From JAAZZY01 sp964612505 (GTDB lineage Bacteria > Chlamydiota > Chlamydiia > Chlamydiales > JAAZZY01): a stretch of DNA of 64,000 nt. The notes under the pieces were generated by a model that was not told the DNA's origin, did not search any database, and saw only the letters and a program-made list of their open reading frames with translations. Shown piece by piece: positions 44,045 to 52,434 of this stretch (positions are counted from its first letter, which is position 1; every line of letters begins with the position of its first letter). Where the stretch lies: assembly GCA_964612505.1 (NCBI GenBank), contig CAZTEX010000001.1:1-64000 (forward strand), in the 5' to 3' direction. The position numbers and the translations under genes were made by a program.

Positions 44045-44073
44045 GGGCTGTTTTGTGTAGTTAGGGTTGCCAT
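43945..44073 (-). pseudogene. Likely true N-terminus of the preceding gene, in a shifted frame
   Basis: ATG 44073 with AAGGAA seven bases upstream opens 42 codons (MATLTTQNSPCMAALNQLFL...) and stops at 43945. Adding one A to the A-run on the minus strand (T run at 43963-43967) would give ...AVFLENSEKTKPIILAIGDD, joining it to the long frame without a break. This is a sequencing error, a recent mutation, or a slippage site. Confidence 0.5.
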
Positions 44074-44182
44074 AATAATTCCTTATATTTAATTTTTTAT
44101 GATTTGAAAAGTGAGGAGAGGCAAAAACTTTATATGCCTATCAACTCGGGGACTCAAAAGTAAAGGATAAAAAAAATATAGA

Positions 44183-44198
44183 TGGAGCTTAAGCTCCA
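44183..44198. repeat. Short palindrome in the intergenic gap
   Basis: TGGAGCTTAAGCTCCA is self-complementary and is flanked by A runs, in the 257-base gap 44074-44330. On the minus strand a T-rich stretch follows 7 bases later. It could be a weak terminator or an operator. The rest of this gap shows nothing recognisable. Confidence 0.3.
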
Positions 44199-44330
44199 AA
44201 AAAGAATGAATGACGGGATGAATGTAGCTGTATTGTGTTTTTCATATAGTTTAATTTTAGCCTTAAATATCTTTTAAGTCAATATGAATGAATAAATTGA
44301 GGATGGAAAGAGCTATTAAAGGAGGCCTTC

Positions 44331-45863
44331 TTAAGGTTCGATAGAAGAGCTTAAGAGCATCTTTTTGACATCATCCATCATTTTGAGTTCCACCTTATGT
44401 TTCTTTAACAGGGCCACACAGTTTTTATAGTGCTGCCAAGAAGCTGGGGTGTTGAGATTTTCGTTATAGAGCATGGCAAGGTTAAACTCGACAGCGGGGA
44501 TTTCGGGGTCCATTTGATGAATACGCTCTAAGGCGGCAATCGCTTTTTTAGGTTCTGACAGATCGTTGTAGATCATCGAAAGCATATGGAGCCCTGCACC
44601 AAAGTGGGGATATTTTTTAATTTCTTCCTCTAAGAGATCTCTTCTTTTTTTGATTTCTTCAAGGTCACTTTTTTTGGGAGGTAAAACGGCTGCCATCAAA
44701 GCGGGCAGGCTGACTTTTCCCTTTAAGTAATCTTGTTGAGCATTGAAATCCATCGGATAAATTTGATCTTCAAACTTTAATTTCTTTAAGCGAGTAAACG
44801 TTTTTTTTGCTTCTTTAGGCTCATTATTAAAAGCATAGCAATAGCCCAGCATCATTGTATACAAGGCTGCATCTGGATCGTAGGTGAGTGCTTTATAGTA
44901 ATGCTCTTTTGCCTTTAAATATTCATGATCCATGAGGTAAGTAGCACCAAGATTGTGGTGAACACAAGCGATGGTTTGTTTTAAATCAATCTGCTTGAGG
45001 CATTTCATATTTACAGAAAAGTAGCTGTCACTTGGTACATGAATTCCACGATGGGTGGTTTCAATATTTGTTAGATTATCTCCTTCACGCAGGCGAACAA
45101 AAATATGTCCTGGAGGGGTGATGATTTCTAAAGGAAGGTGGAGTCTTTGAGCTAAACAGAGATAGATAATAGTCGTGCCGAGGCAAACCCCTTGCTTTGA
45201 ATCTAAAATTTCAGAGAGCTGAGAAAACTTGTGATGTTCATCTTGAATGTATCGATTGGGAAAGCGCACTTTCAAATCAAAAAACAAGACATGATTGATT
45301 TCTCGAATAATATCTTTATAGGAGGGGTTCTCTTGAAGGCGAGCAAGCACTTGAAGAGCTAAAAAATCAAGCTGAGCTTCGTAATTGCGCACCCAAATCC
45401 AGTCAATCTCATCACCTTGTTGAGTCAGAAGAATAGCTCGCGCTAGATCTATTTCGTCTACTGGTAATTCTAAAACCTCTTTTTCACTTTTAACAAAATG
45501 CCCTTTAAGTGAGCGGTTACCTAGGTGGGAACTGAGAGTTTCAATTGCTTCTAAATATTCTTCCTCTAAAAAATCTTTTTGGATTTCTTTTCCTAAGATA
45601 AAAGAGACAAAGCCGTCAATCGATTGATTGATTAAAGGAAGATGGGCTAGTGTATCTCCTGAAGGGTGACACTTTCTTAAGAGCAATTGCGCATGTTGGT
45701 ATGCCTTTTGGCCAATAGGCTGATTAGGATAAAGCTTATAAAGGGCAATGTGCTGAGTGATGGAATTGGGATCTAAGCCATTATATAGACTTGTCAGTGG
45801 GTCTTCATGATAGCTAAAAAGGGTCGTACTAAGACAAATGAGTAATAGATAAAATCGCTTCAC
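44331..45863 (-). CDS. Exported transglutaminase-like/TPR protein
   Basis: 510 residues from GTG 45863, chosen because AAGGAAG lies six bases upstream and it yields a signal peptide (MKRFYLLLICLSTTLFS); a longer frame to 45905 would place extra residues in front. The middle (about residues 195-275) has a transglutaminase-like/SirB1 core: SKQGVCLGTTIIYLCL with the candidate Cys, GHIFVRL with the His, and NIETTHRG. The C-terminal third is TPR repeats (AKEHYYKALTYDPDAALYTMM; AIAALERIHQMDPEIPAVEF). It overlaps the malQ end by 35 bases. Periplasmic enzyme or scaffold is the likely role. Confidence 0.82.
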   Translation of the reverse strand: MKRFYLLLICLSTTLFSYHEDPLTSLYNGLDPNSITQHIALYKLYPNQPIGQKAYQHAQLLLRKCHPSGDTLAHLPLINQSIDGFVSFILGKEIQKDFLEEEYLEAIETLSSHLGNRSLKGHFVKSEKEVLELPVDEIDLARAILLTQQGDEIDWIWVRNYEAQLDFLALQVLARLQENPSYKDIIREINHVLFFDLKVRFPNRYIQDEHHKFSQLSEILDSKQGVCLGTTIIYLCLAQRLHLPLEIITPPGHIFVRLREGDNLTNIETTHRGIHVPSDSYFSVNMKCLKQIDLKQTIACVHHNLGATYLMDHEYLKAKEHYYKALTYDPDAALYTMMLGYCYAFNNEPKEAKKTFTRLKKLKFEDQIYPMDFNAQQDYLKGKVSLPALMAAVLPPKKSDLEEIKKRRDLLEEEIKKYPHFGAGLHMLSMIYNDLSEPKKAIAALERIHQMDPEIPAVEFNLAMLYNENLNTPASWQHYKNCVALLKKHKVELKMMDDVKKMLLSSSIEP

Positions 45864-47421
45864 GTAACTTCCTTGAGTTGACAATTTGCTCAACAGATGG
45901 GACAAATCGATATCTCCAATTTCTTTTAGATGGAGTGCCCGGATAATTGATTCGTTCTTTATTGTAGTCTTTATGGATCATTTCAGGAAATAGAGCAAGA
46001 TACTCCTGAAGTAGGTTGGCGTGGAATAAACTGCTGGTTCTGTGGCTATCCTTTAAAATTTCTTTTCGTTTGAAATTACCCAAAGAAGGGGTATAGCGCC
46101 ACCCTTTCCATAGACAAAACAGCTTGGCCGCTTTCGAATATTTTTTCCACCATTGCCTTAATGTAACTGTATCATGAGAAGCGATGTGGGTAATAGATGC
46201 TGTATTATAGAGAGGATAGGGGACAAAGTCTGTTCCTCCAGCGCCCGTGCGTTGCCAAGTTAAAATATTAGTTCCACAAATGCCCAGCTCTCGCAAAACA
46301 TCTTTGATCGTTTGAGGGACCACAAGGTCTTCACCAATAGGTAACATTTGAGAGTTTTGGATTAAGACAGATAAGAAATCATAACCTTGTTGTAGCCATA
46401 AAGCTGCATCATGTGGGACAAAGGAGCCGCTGCATCCCTTTTTTCCAACAGGAATATTCCAAGTGCGGAAAAAGCCAATAATATGATCTAAACGGTAAAT
46501 ATGATAAAAATTTTCTGCAATTTTGAGTCTTGTTTTCCACCAATGATAATCACTTTTTTTTAGATATGCCCAGTTATAGGCTGGAAAGTTCCAGTTTTGA
46601 CCCTCTGGGGTAAAATTATCAGGAGGGGAGCCCACTGAATAGTCCATTAAAAATAATTGAGGAAAATGCCAAGCATCGCAACTTTTTTTACTGACTAAAA
46701 AAGGTAGGTCACCGAATAAAAAAACGTTGTTTTGATCGGCATGTTTTTTCACTTGGGCAAATTGAGAAAAACAAAAAGATTGAATCATTAAATGAAAATC
46801 GATCCTTTTTTGATGCTTTAAGATCAAATCACTTCTTTGACTCGCTTGCAGAGTATGTAAATTTTTTGGCCATAAACGCCAGTCGTCAAGTTTATAAATT
46901 TCTGTGAGGGTACAAAAAAGGGCGTAAGCTGTGGCCCATTCATTTTGTTCTTTAAATAAAAGATATTCTTTGGATTTTTCAACTTGAGAAAAGCAGAGCT
47001 CGAAATACTTTTCTAAAAACTTAAATTTAGCTTGCCTTGCTTTAGTATAATTAAAAGGAGAAGAAGGACTTTGTTTTTGCATGGAGCTTATTATCTCTTT
47101 AAGAGAAGAATGAGTAGAGTAATAGGGCAGCGCGTGTAAACTTAAGTAAACAGGGTTTAGCGCGAGAGTGGAAATAGGATTATAAGGGCTATTATCAAAA
47201 CCTGTATCATTAACAGGAAGCAGCTGCAGAAAATCGCAACCAACTTGCTCGCACCATGAAATCATGGGGATAAGATCTAAAAATTCTCCACAAAGGGGAC
47301 TTGTTTTGGAATGCAGAGAAGAAAGCATCATAACAATGCCATGATGAGCATTTAAGCCAATTTTTTTCCAATGCGGAGCACACAGTGTCTTTAGCAATTG
47401 TTTGGTGAAAACATCTTGCAT
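45829..47421 (-). CDS. malQ: 4-alpha-glucanotransferase (amylomaltase)
   Basis: Disproportionates maltodextrins in glycogen metabolism. 530 residues of GH77 type: LQLLPVNDTGFDNSPYNP near the N-terminus, LFGDLPFLVSKKSCDAW with a candidate catalytic Asp, YRLDHIIGFFRTWNIP, GEDLVVPQTIKDVLRELGI with the acid/base Glu, and ITHIASHDTVTLRQWW. In Chlamydia malQ also follows the T3SS chaperone and gatekeeper genes. Its ATG directly follows the chaperone stop, so it belongs to the T3SS operon transcript even though its function is metabolic. Confidence 0.96.
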   Translation of the reverse strand: MQDVFTKQLLKTLCAPHWKKIGLNAHHGIVMMLSSLHSKTSPLCGEFLDLIPMISWCEQVGCDFLQLLPVNDTGFDNSPYNPISTLALNPVYLSLHALPYYSTHSSLKEIISSMQKQSPSSPFNYTKARQAKFKFLEKYFELCFSQVEKSKEYLLFKEQNEWATAYALFCTLTEIYKLDDWRLWPKNLHTLQASQRSDLILKHQKRIDFHLMIQSFCFSQFAQVKKHADQNNVFLFGDLPFLVSKKSCDAWHFPQLFLMDYSVGSPPDNFTPEGQNWNFPAYNWAYLKKSDYHWWKTRLKIAENFYHIYRLDHIIGFFRTWNIPVGKKGCSGSFVPHDAALWLQQGYDFLSVLIQNSQMLPIGEDLVVPQTIKDVLRELGICGTNILTWQRTGAGGTDFVPYPLYNTASITHIASHDTVTLRQWWKKYSKAAKLFCLWKGWRYTPSLGNFKRKEILKDSHRTSSLFHANLLQEYLALFPEMIHKDYNKERINYPGTPSKRNWRYRFVPSVEQIVNSRKLREAILSITHLS

Positions 47422-47886
47422 TTAACCCCCAAAAAATTGGGTTTTGTCATTGATATCGTAGTAGTGTTCTTCATGGAGTGGTTGAGAGCGTCCTTCATCT
47501 AGAGCCCCTTTCCAGGCCATTGCTTTTTTGATAAAAGGGGTTAAAATACTTAAAATGTTATTAGTGTCAAAAATGGCTGTTTGGATTTTTTCAAAAAGAA
47601 TTAAACTATTGAGCTTGCGACTATAGGCGAAGGTGCCTAGCAATGGATAGGGGCGAGCGTTTGCTTTCAGCGCTGCCACAAGACAATCAGCTCGAAAACG
47701 ACCCGAAGGTAATTCTCCTAAAATAGAGCCAATAATTAAGTAGTTTTCACTAGGATCCAGTTCTAATTGAACTTCAATTTTGTTTTGAATGACGATTAAA
47801 CACGAGTTATTATCGTCAGGTTTTAAATTCATGGAGAGATGCTTAGATAGGTCTTCTAATAGAAGGGCAAATTTACCACCAATCAC
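47422..47886 (-). CDS. Type III secretion chaperone of CopN (Scc1/SycE-like)
   Basis: 154 residues with the CesT/SycE-type class I chaperone fold: FALLLEDLSKHLSMNLKPDDNNSCLIV, then VQLELDPSENYLIIGSILGELP, and acidic surface residues. The order copN then chaperone is conserved in Chlamydia, where the cognate chaperone Scc1 binds CopN. Its start overlaps the copN stop by four bases. Assignment rests on gene order together with length and pattern. Confidence 0.85.
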   Translation of the reverse strand: MIGGKFALLLEDLSKHLSMNLKPDDNNSCLIVIQNKIEVQLELDPSENYLIIGSILGELPSGRFRADCLVAALKANARPYPLLGTFAYSRKLNSLILFEKIQTAIFDTNNILSILTPFIKKAMAWKGALDEGRSQPLHEEHYYDINDKTQFFGG

Positions 47887-49028
47887 GATTCTTCTCCCTC
47901 TTCGTCTTCGTTGTCCAGTGCCTCATCTAGTTCTTCAAGAGCATCCATATAAGCATTTAAAAGTTCTTGACGGTGCTGAGTGCTTCGATAGAGCTTGGGA
48001 GCTACATTACGAATAGCATCCCTAAATTGCGTGAAGACTAAAATTTGGGCGATAATTTCTTCATCTATACCTAACTTTTCAGCTAGTTTAATGACTTTGA
48101 CAGCGGTAGGATAACGATCGTCGAGCAGTTGCATAAAAAGACGTGCCATTAACTCAAAAGAAAGTTGTTTAGGATAATAGAGATCGTGTTTATCAAAGCC
48201 TCGAAAAATCAAATTCATGCGACCTTTGAAAAAAAGATAAACAGCTAAAATAGCTTGTAGGTTACGCGTCTCTGTCAGCAAACTATAAAGTAATGCTTTA
48301 GGAATAGAAGAGCCCTTGGCTTTCATGTCGCGTCCCAGAGAGTTGAGTAAAAATTTAATCACTTTTTCTAGCTTTTCAAAAGGAAATTGCATTGAAAGCT
48401 CTTCAAAAAGTTTGTTGGGAGTGCGGGGATTTCCTGTAATATCTCGATAGAGGTCTCTTAAGCCATTGGGATTGCCAAGTCCCTGTGATGCAAAATTTCT
48501 AGCCTCCTCAGCAATGTTTTTTCCAGCTGTGACTTCGCGGCCAAAATTTTCATTAAGTTCAGCTCTTGCCTGCTTAATATTTTGTAGCATCGTGTCTTCG
48601 GTGATCTTCTCTAAGTACTCTAAAGCATCATCGGCTACAGAGAAATCAGAATAAGCTTCTAAAACTTTTCGAAGGGTCTCTTCTGTGGTATCGGTTTCTG
48701 AAAGGTGTGCTTTTAAAATAAGAAGAGTTTTGGCATCGAGCTCAGGATTAAGTTCACTTTCTTTAAAAGGCAAGACATCGGTTTCTTCCATCCCATACAA
48801 GTTAGATTCTTTAACTAAAGCTTGATCTTTTGCCGAGCGCTGCTCGAGCGTTTTAGCTTTAGATTTGACCTCCTTATCTACTAGCGAAGCGATGTATTGA
48901 TTGCCCTCTTCTGCCATAAGCATGAAATCTTCGACGCTTGTCTCTTGGCGAGCCATTTGCTGCATCATTTTTTCCATGGCAGCTTGGCGCTTTAGTGCTG
49001 AAGGGTTGATTCCTGGGTCAAATGTCAT
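47883..49028 (-). CDS. sctW: Type III secretion gatekeeper CopN (SctW)
   Basis: 381-residue protein of the YopN/LcrE/MxiC gatekeeper family. N-terminal secretion region, a central region (AYSDFSVADDALEYLEKITEDTMLQ) and a TyeA-like C-terminal helical bundle (QILVFTQFRDAIRNVAPKLYRS). The C-terminus is acidic. In chlamydiae CopN plugs the apparatus until host contact and is then itself secreted. Located 6 bases after sctV and overlapping its chaperone, exactly as expected. Confidence 0.9.
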   Translation of the reverse strand: MTFDPGINPSALKRQAAMEKMMQQMARQETSVEDFMLMAEEGNQYIASLVDKEVKSKAKTLEQRSAKDQALVKESNLYGMEETDVLPFKESELNPELDAKTLLILKAHLSETDTTEETLRKVLEAYSDFSVADDALEYLEKITEDTMLQNIKQARAELNENFGREVTAGKNIAEEARNFASQGLGNPNGLRDLYRDITGNPRTPNKLFEELSMQFPFEKLEKVIKFLLNSLGRDMKAKGSSIPKALLYSLLTETRNLQAILAVYLFFKGRMNLIFRGFDKHDLYYPKQLSFELMARLFMQLLDDRYPTAVKVIKLAEKLGIDEEIIAQILVFTQFRDAIRNVAPKLYRSTQHRQELLNAYMDALEELDEALDNEDEEGEES

Positions 49029-49034
49029 AAGCCT

Positions 49035-51176
49035 TTATGTGATTTGTACCCTTCCGAGGGGCTGAATTTTAATTTCTGGAACAATTTCTTGAAACGAGAT
49101 CACTGCCAAGTATGGGAAGTCTACTTCGATCAACTTGCGCACAAATCGGCGAACATCCACAGCTGTTACTAAAACAGGGGGCTGAGATCCAGCTTGTGGA
49201 GGGACAACTGTTTTACGCATCGATTGTAAAATCATTTGAGTGGAGTCTGGATCTAAAGCAATGTAGGACCCTGCAGAAGTTTGCTTAATTCCTCCACGAA
49301 CCATATCTTCAATTTCAGGATCTAAAAGATAGACTGAAATCACCGATTGTCCTTGAGAGTATTTATAACTCACGTAGCGCTTCAGCGATGTTCTGACATA
49401 CTCGGTTAAAAGAACGGTATCTTTTTCTGTCTGCGCCCATTCACTGAGCGATTCCATAATGGTTTTGAGATCTTTGACAGAAATTTGTTCTTGAATAAGA
49501 CGTTTAAATATTTCTGTGAGCTTTTGCAAGGGGATCAAGCGTGTGACTTCACGGACAAGATCGGGATAATTTTTTTCAACAAATTCAAGCATTGCTCGCA
49601 CTTCTTGTATTCCCACAAAATCTGCAGCGTAATGGCGAAAAAAGTATGAGAGGTGGAGGACAGCAACCTCGACAGTTGACCAATATTTAATATGAGCTTT
49701 GTCTAAGATCTCTTTATGTTTTTCTTCTACCCAAAAAGCGGGCATGTTGAGTGAGTTCGTATAAGAGGTGTAGGGGATATTATAACGCTTTAAAGTCTCT
49801 TCGGTTTCATTTGTTAAAAAGTGTCCTTTGACAATTTGCCCACGATTAATAGGAACTTCGTTAAGCAAAATGGCATATTCAGAGTCTTTTAAATTAGGAG
49901 AATTATAGCGAACGTGTACTCCAGGAAAGCGAACGCCTAAATCTTGATAAAGAGCGTGTCGCATTTTGGGAATCATCGCTTCGATGTGAGTTACTTTTTT
50001 GTTTTTCTTATCCGTTTGAATAATATTGCTAATGTAGACGCCTAATTCCAAAATGGTAGGCACAGTTAAAGCATATTCACTTGAACTTTCTCCTGGCATG
50101 ACCTCATGCCCTTCAACGGCTGTTTCAAGAGGAGCTCCCCCAACAGCGCCTGTCGCTTCGATCAGTTTTCTTTTTTTTGCGCGCAGCAGGGCAATTCCCG
50201 AGGTTCCTAGTGCTGCAGATAACAAACCAAAAGGCCAAAATGGAAAAGCTCGAATGGCTCCTATTCCTAGTAAAAAGCAAGCGGCGAGTAAAAGAGCTTT
50301 GGGTTGATTTAAAATCTGTGAAGAAATTTCACTTCCCAAGTTACTATCGCGGGAATTACTCGAAACACGTGTGGTGACAATACCTGCTGTAATCGCAATT
50401 AAAATAGCGGGCACTTGAGAAACCAGACCATCACCAATGGAAAGCAAGCTATAAGTTTTAGCTGCCGTTGAAGCACTCATGCCGTGTTGAGCCATACCAA
50501 TAATTAAGCCACCAATAATGTTAATTAGGGTAATAACAATGCCAGCAATTGCATCCCCTTTGACGAACTTCATGGCACCATCCATAGAACCATAGAGTTC
50601 GCTCTCTTTAGTTAAGAGAAGCCTTTTTTCTCTCGCTTGGTTAGCATCAATCACGCCAGCTCTCATGTCAGCGTCAATACTCATCTGCTTACCTGGCATC
50701 GCATCTAAGCGGAAACGAGCAGCTACTTCAGCTACACGTTCAGCACCTTTTGTAACCACAATAAACTGAACAAGGGTAATGATTAAAAAGATAACACCAC
50801 CCACCACATAGTTGCCCCCGACCACGAACTCACCAAAAGCCTCGATGATATCTCCGGCGTAGGCATTCAAGAGAATCTGCCGAGTAGAGGCGATGTTAAT
50901 GCCGAGTCGATACAGTGTTGTAATAAGCAAGATCGAAGGAAACATAGAAAGTTCGATGGCACTTGGGATATACAAGGAAACCATGATCAGTGAAATGGCA
51001 ACCATTAAATTAATAGCAAGCAAAACGTCGATGACATGTGGAGGGACTGGTAAAATAATCATCGTAATAATGCCGATGATAAACACCGCTAGGATAATAT
51101 CGGAAGATCCTCGTATCTTATTAAAGACACCTCTACCACCTAAAAAGGCGCTAATGGATTGCAAGAAATTCTTCAT
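49035..51176 (-). CDS. sctV: Type III secretion export apparatus protein SctV (LcrD/CdsV)
   Basis: 713-residue FHIPEP-family export gate. About seven to eight N-terminal membrane helices (IILAVFIIGIITMIILPVPPHVIDVLLAINLMVAISL and others), the cytoplasmic FHIPEP-type loop (RFRLDAMPGKQMSIDADMRAG is the family signature), and a C-terminal cytoplasmic domain (residues about 370-713) that forms the nonameric ring binding substrate-chaperone complexes. It is 6 bases after sctU in one operon. A family-typical start is used. Confidence 0.97.
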   Translation of the reverse strand: MKNFLQSISAFLGGRGVFNKIRGSSDIILAVFIIGIITMIILPVPPHVIDVLLAINLMVAISLIMVSLYIPSAIELSMFPSILLITTLYRLGINIASTRQILLNAYAGDIIEAFGEFVVGGNYVVGGVIFLIITLVQFIVVTKGAERVAEVAARFRLDAMPGKQMSIDADMRAGVIDANQAREKRLLLTKESELYGSMDGAMKFVKGDAIAGIVITLINIIGGLIIGMAQHGMSASTAAKTYSLLSIGDGLVSQVPAILIAITAGIVTTRVSSNSRDSNLGSEISSQILNQPKALLLAACFLLGIGAIRAFPFWPFGLLSAALGTSGIALLRAKKRKLIEATGAVGGAPLETAVEGHEVMPGESSSEYALTVPTILELGVYISNIIQTDKKNKKVTHIEAMIPKMRHALYQDLGVRFPGVHVRYNSPNLKDSEYAILLNEVPINRGQIVKGHFLTNETEETLKRYNIPYTSYTNSLNMPAFWVEEKHKEILDKAHIKYWSTVEVAVLHLSYFFRHYAADFVGIQEVRAMLEFVEKNYPDLVREVTRLIPLQKLTEIFKRLIQEQISVKDLKTIMESLSEWAQTEKDTVLLTEYVRTSLKRYVSYKYSQGQSVISVYLLDPEIEDMVRGGIKQTSAGSYIALDPDSTQMILQSMRKTVVPPQAGSQPPVLVTAVDVRRFVRKLIEVDFPYLAVISFQEIVPEIKIQPLGRVQIT

Positions 51177-51182
51177 TAATGT

Positions 51183-52232
51183 TTATTCCCTCTCTAGTGA
51201 AGCGAGCCATTTTAAAATTTCAGCTACGGCTTCGTATGTTTCTCTTGGAATGTATTTACCAACTTTTCCTTTTTTAAACAAAGTCTGAGCTAAAGGAACG
51301 TTGCGTACAACGGGTATATTGTGTGCTTCAGCTTCTTTTATAATCGTTTCAGCAACCTTTCCACTCCCTTTAACTAAAATTTTTGGGGCAGGCATTGAAG
51401 GTTGCTTATATTCAAATGCAATAGCATAATGTGTAGGATTTGTCACAACAGCTTTTGCTTTTCTCACATTTTTAACAGATCCCTCTTCGTAGGCAATTTC
51501 GTGACCGATTTGGCGGCGTCTTCCCTTGATGTGAGGATCTCCCTCTGTGTCTTTATACTCTTGTTTAACTTCAAACTTTTCCATCTTCATTTCTTTAGCA
51601 AAATTCATTTTTTGGTAGACAATATCAAAAATGGAGATCGCTATGAAAAAAATACCCACTCTTATAACAACTTTGACGAGAAAGTAATTAAAGATAAGAG
51701 CGCTGCCAAGCGGGGGAACTGCCGCACAAAAAACTACTTCGCTGATGTCATCTTTAATGGTGTAATAAATAATAATGACAACCCCGGTAATTTTGAGAAT
51801 TTGTTTAATGAGTTCAACAAGGGTTTTAAGCTTAAATTTTTGTTTTATATTTTGAATCGGGTCTAGCCTTTTGAGATCTGGTTTTAAAGCCTCAAAGGAA
51901 AATAGGGGGCCAACAACTACAAAGTTACATAAAACTCCCACAAAAACGGTTACTATAAGTATAGGAAGGGTTGTTTTTAAGATAATTTGAAAGCCTAAGG
52001 CTAGATAGTTAATAAGTGTAGCATTTATGTCGTTGGTTTGGCGAAAGGCAACAAAAGAGCTCTTAATATAAGAGCCAATTTCTTCGTAGATCTTTGAAGA
52101 GTAAGCTAGGGTCGTTGCAACAGCGACAATAAAGGTAAATGCCGCAGGAAGATCTTGGGATTTAGCAACTTGACCCTTTTTTCTTGCGTCCCTCAGCTTC
52201 TTGGGGGTTGCCTGTTCGGTTTTTTCGGCCAT
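51183..52232 (-). CDS. sctU: Type III secretion substrate-switch protein SctU (YscU/CdsU)
   Basis: 349 residues. Begins MAEKTEQATPKKLRDARKKGQ, the classic FlhB/YscU N-terminus, then four membrane helices. The cytoplasmic domain contains the autocleavage motif NPTH at about residues 265-268 in KAVVTNPTHYAIAFEY, intact with Asn and Pro. It is the first gene of the minus-strand operon sctU-sctV-copN-chaperone-malQ. The leader upstream holds an inverted repeat at 52316-52345. Confidence 0.97.
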   Translation of the reverse strand: MAEKTEQATPKKLRDARKKGQVAKSQDLPAAFTFIVAVATTLAYSSKIYEEIGSYIKSSFVAFRQTNDINATLINYLALGFQIILKTTLPILIVTVFVGVLCNFVVVGPLFSFEALKPDLKRLDPIQNIKQKFKLKTLVELIKQILKITGVVIIIYYTIKDDISEVVFCAAVPPLGSALIFNYFLVKVVIRVGIFFIAISIFDIVYQKMNFAKEMKMEKFEVKQEYKDTEGDPHIKGRRRQIGHEIAYEEGSVKNVRKAKAVVTNPTHYAIAFEYKQPSMPAPKILVKGSGKVAETIIKEAEAHNIPVVRNVPLAQTLFKKGKVGKYIPRETYEAVAEILKWLASLERE

Positions 52233-52315
52233 GCCTAAACTTATACTTTATAATAATTTTTTCAATCTAATCAAAACTCGTTACCTTAGCAACCAAAAAA
52301 ATGCACTTCTAAAAG

Positions 52316-52345
52316 ATCTCCTCAAAAGAGCCCTTTTGAGGAGAT
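52316..52345. repeat. Perfect 13-bp inverted repeat upstream of sctU
   Basis: ATCTCCTCAAAAG at 52316-52328 and CTTTTGAGGAGAT at 52333-52345 pair perfectly with a 4-base loop. It lies between two divergent genes (sctU leftward, the ankyrin-like gene rightward), where no transcript should end. There is a short T run on the minus side (CTTTTAG). Candidates: an operator, an attenuator in the sctU leader, or a leftover terminator from a gene displaced by the insertion of the island. Confidence 0.7.
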
Positions 52346-52434
52346 AATTTAAAAATTTAAATTATAGATTTCTTAATGTAATATTAATATTTTTGCAGTA
52401 GAATTAACGCTTTAATATCGAAATTTATATTTTT

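Noticed and set aside
51402..51866. Plus-strand ORF of 154 codons opposite sctU
   Set aside because: It is long but antisense to the NPTH region of sctU, and its Asn/Phe/Ile-rich residues follow the reverse complement of sctU codons.
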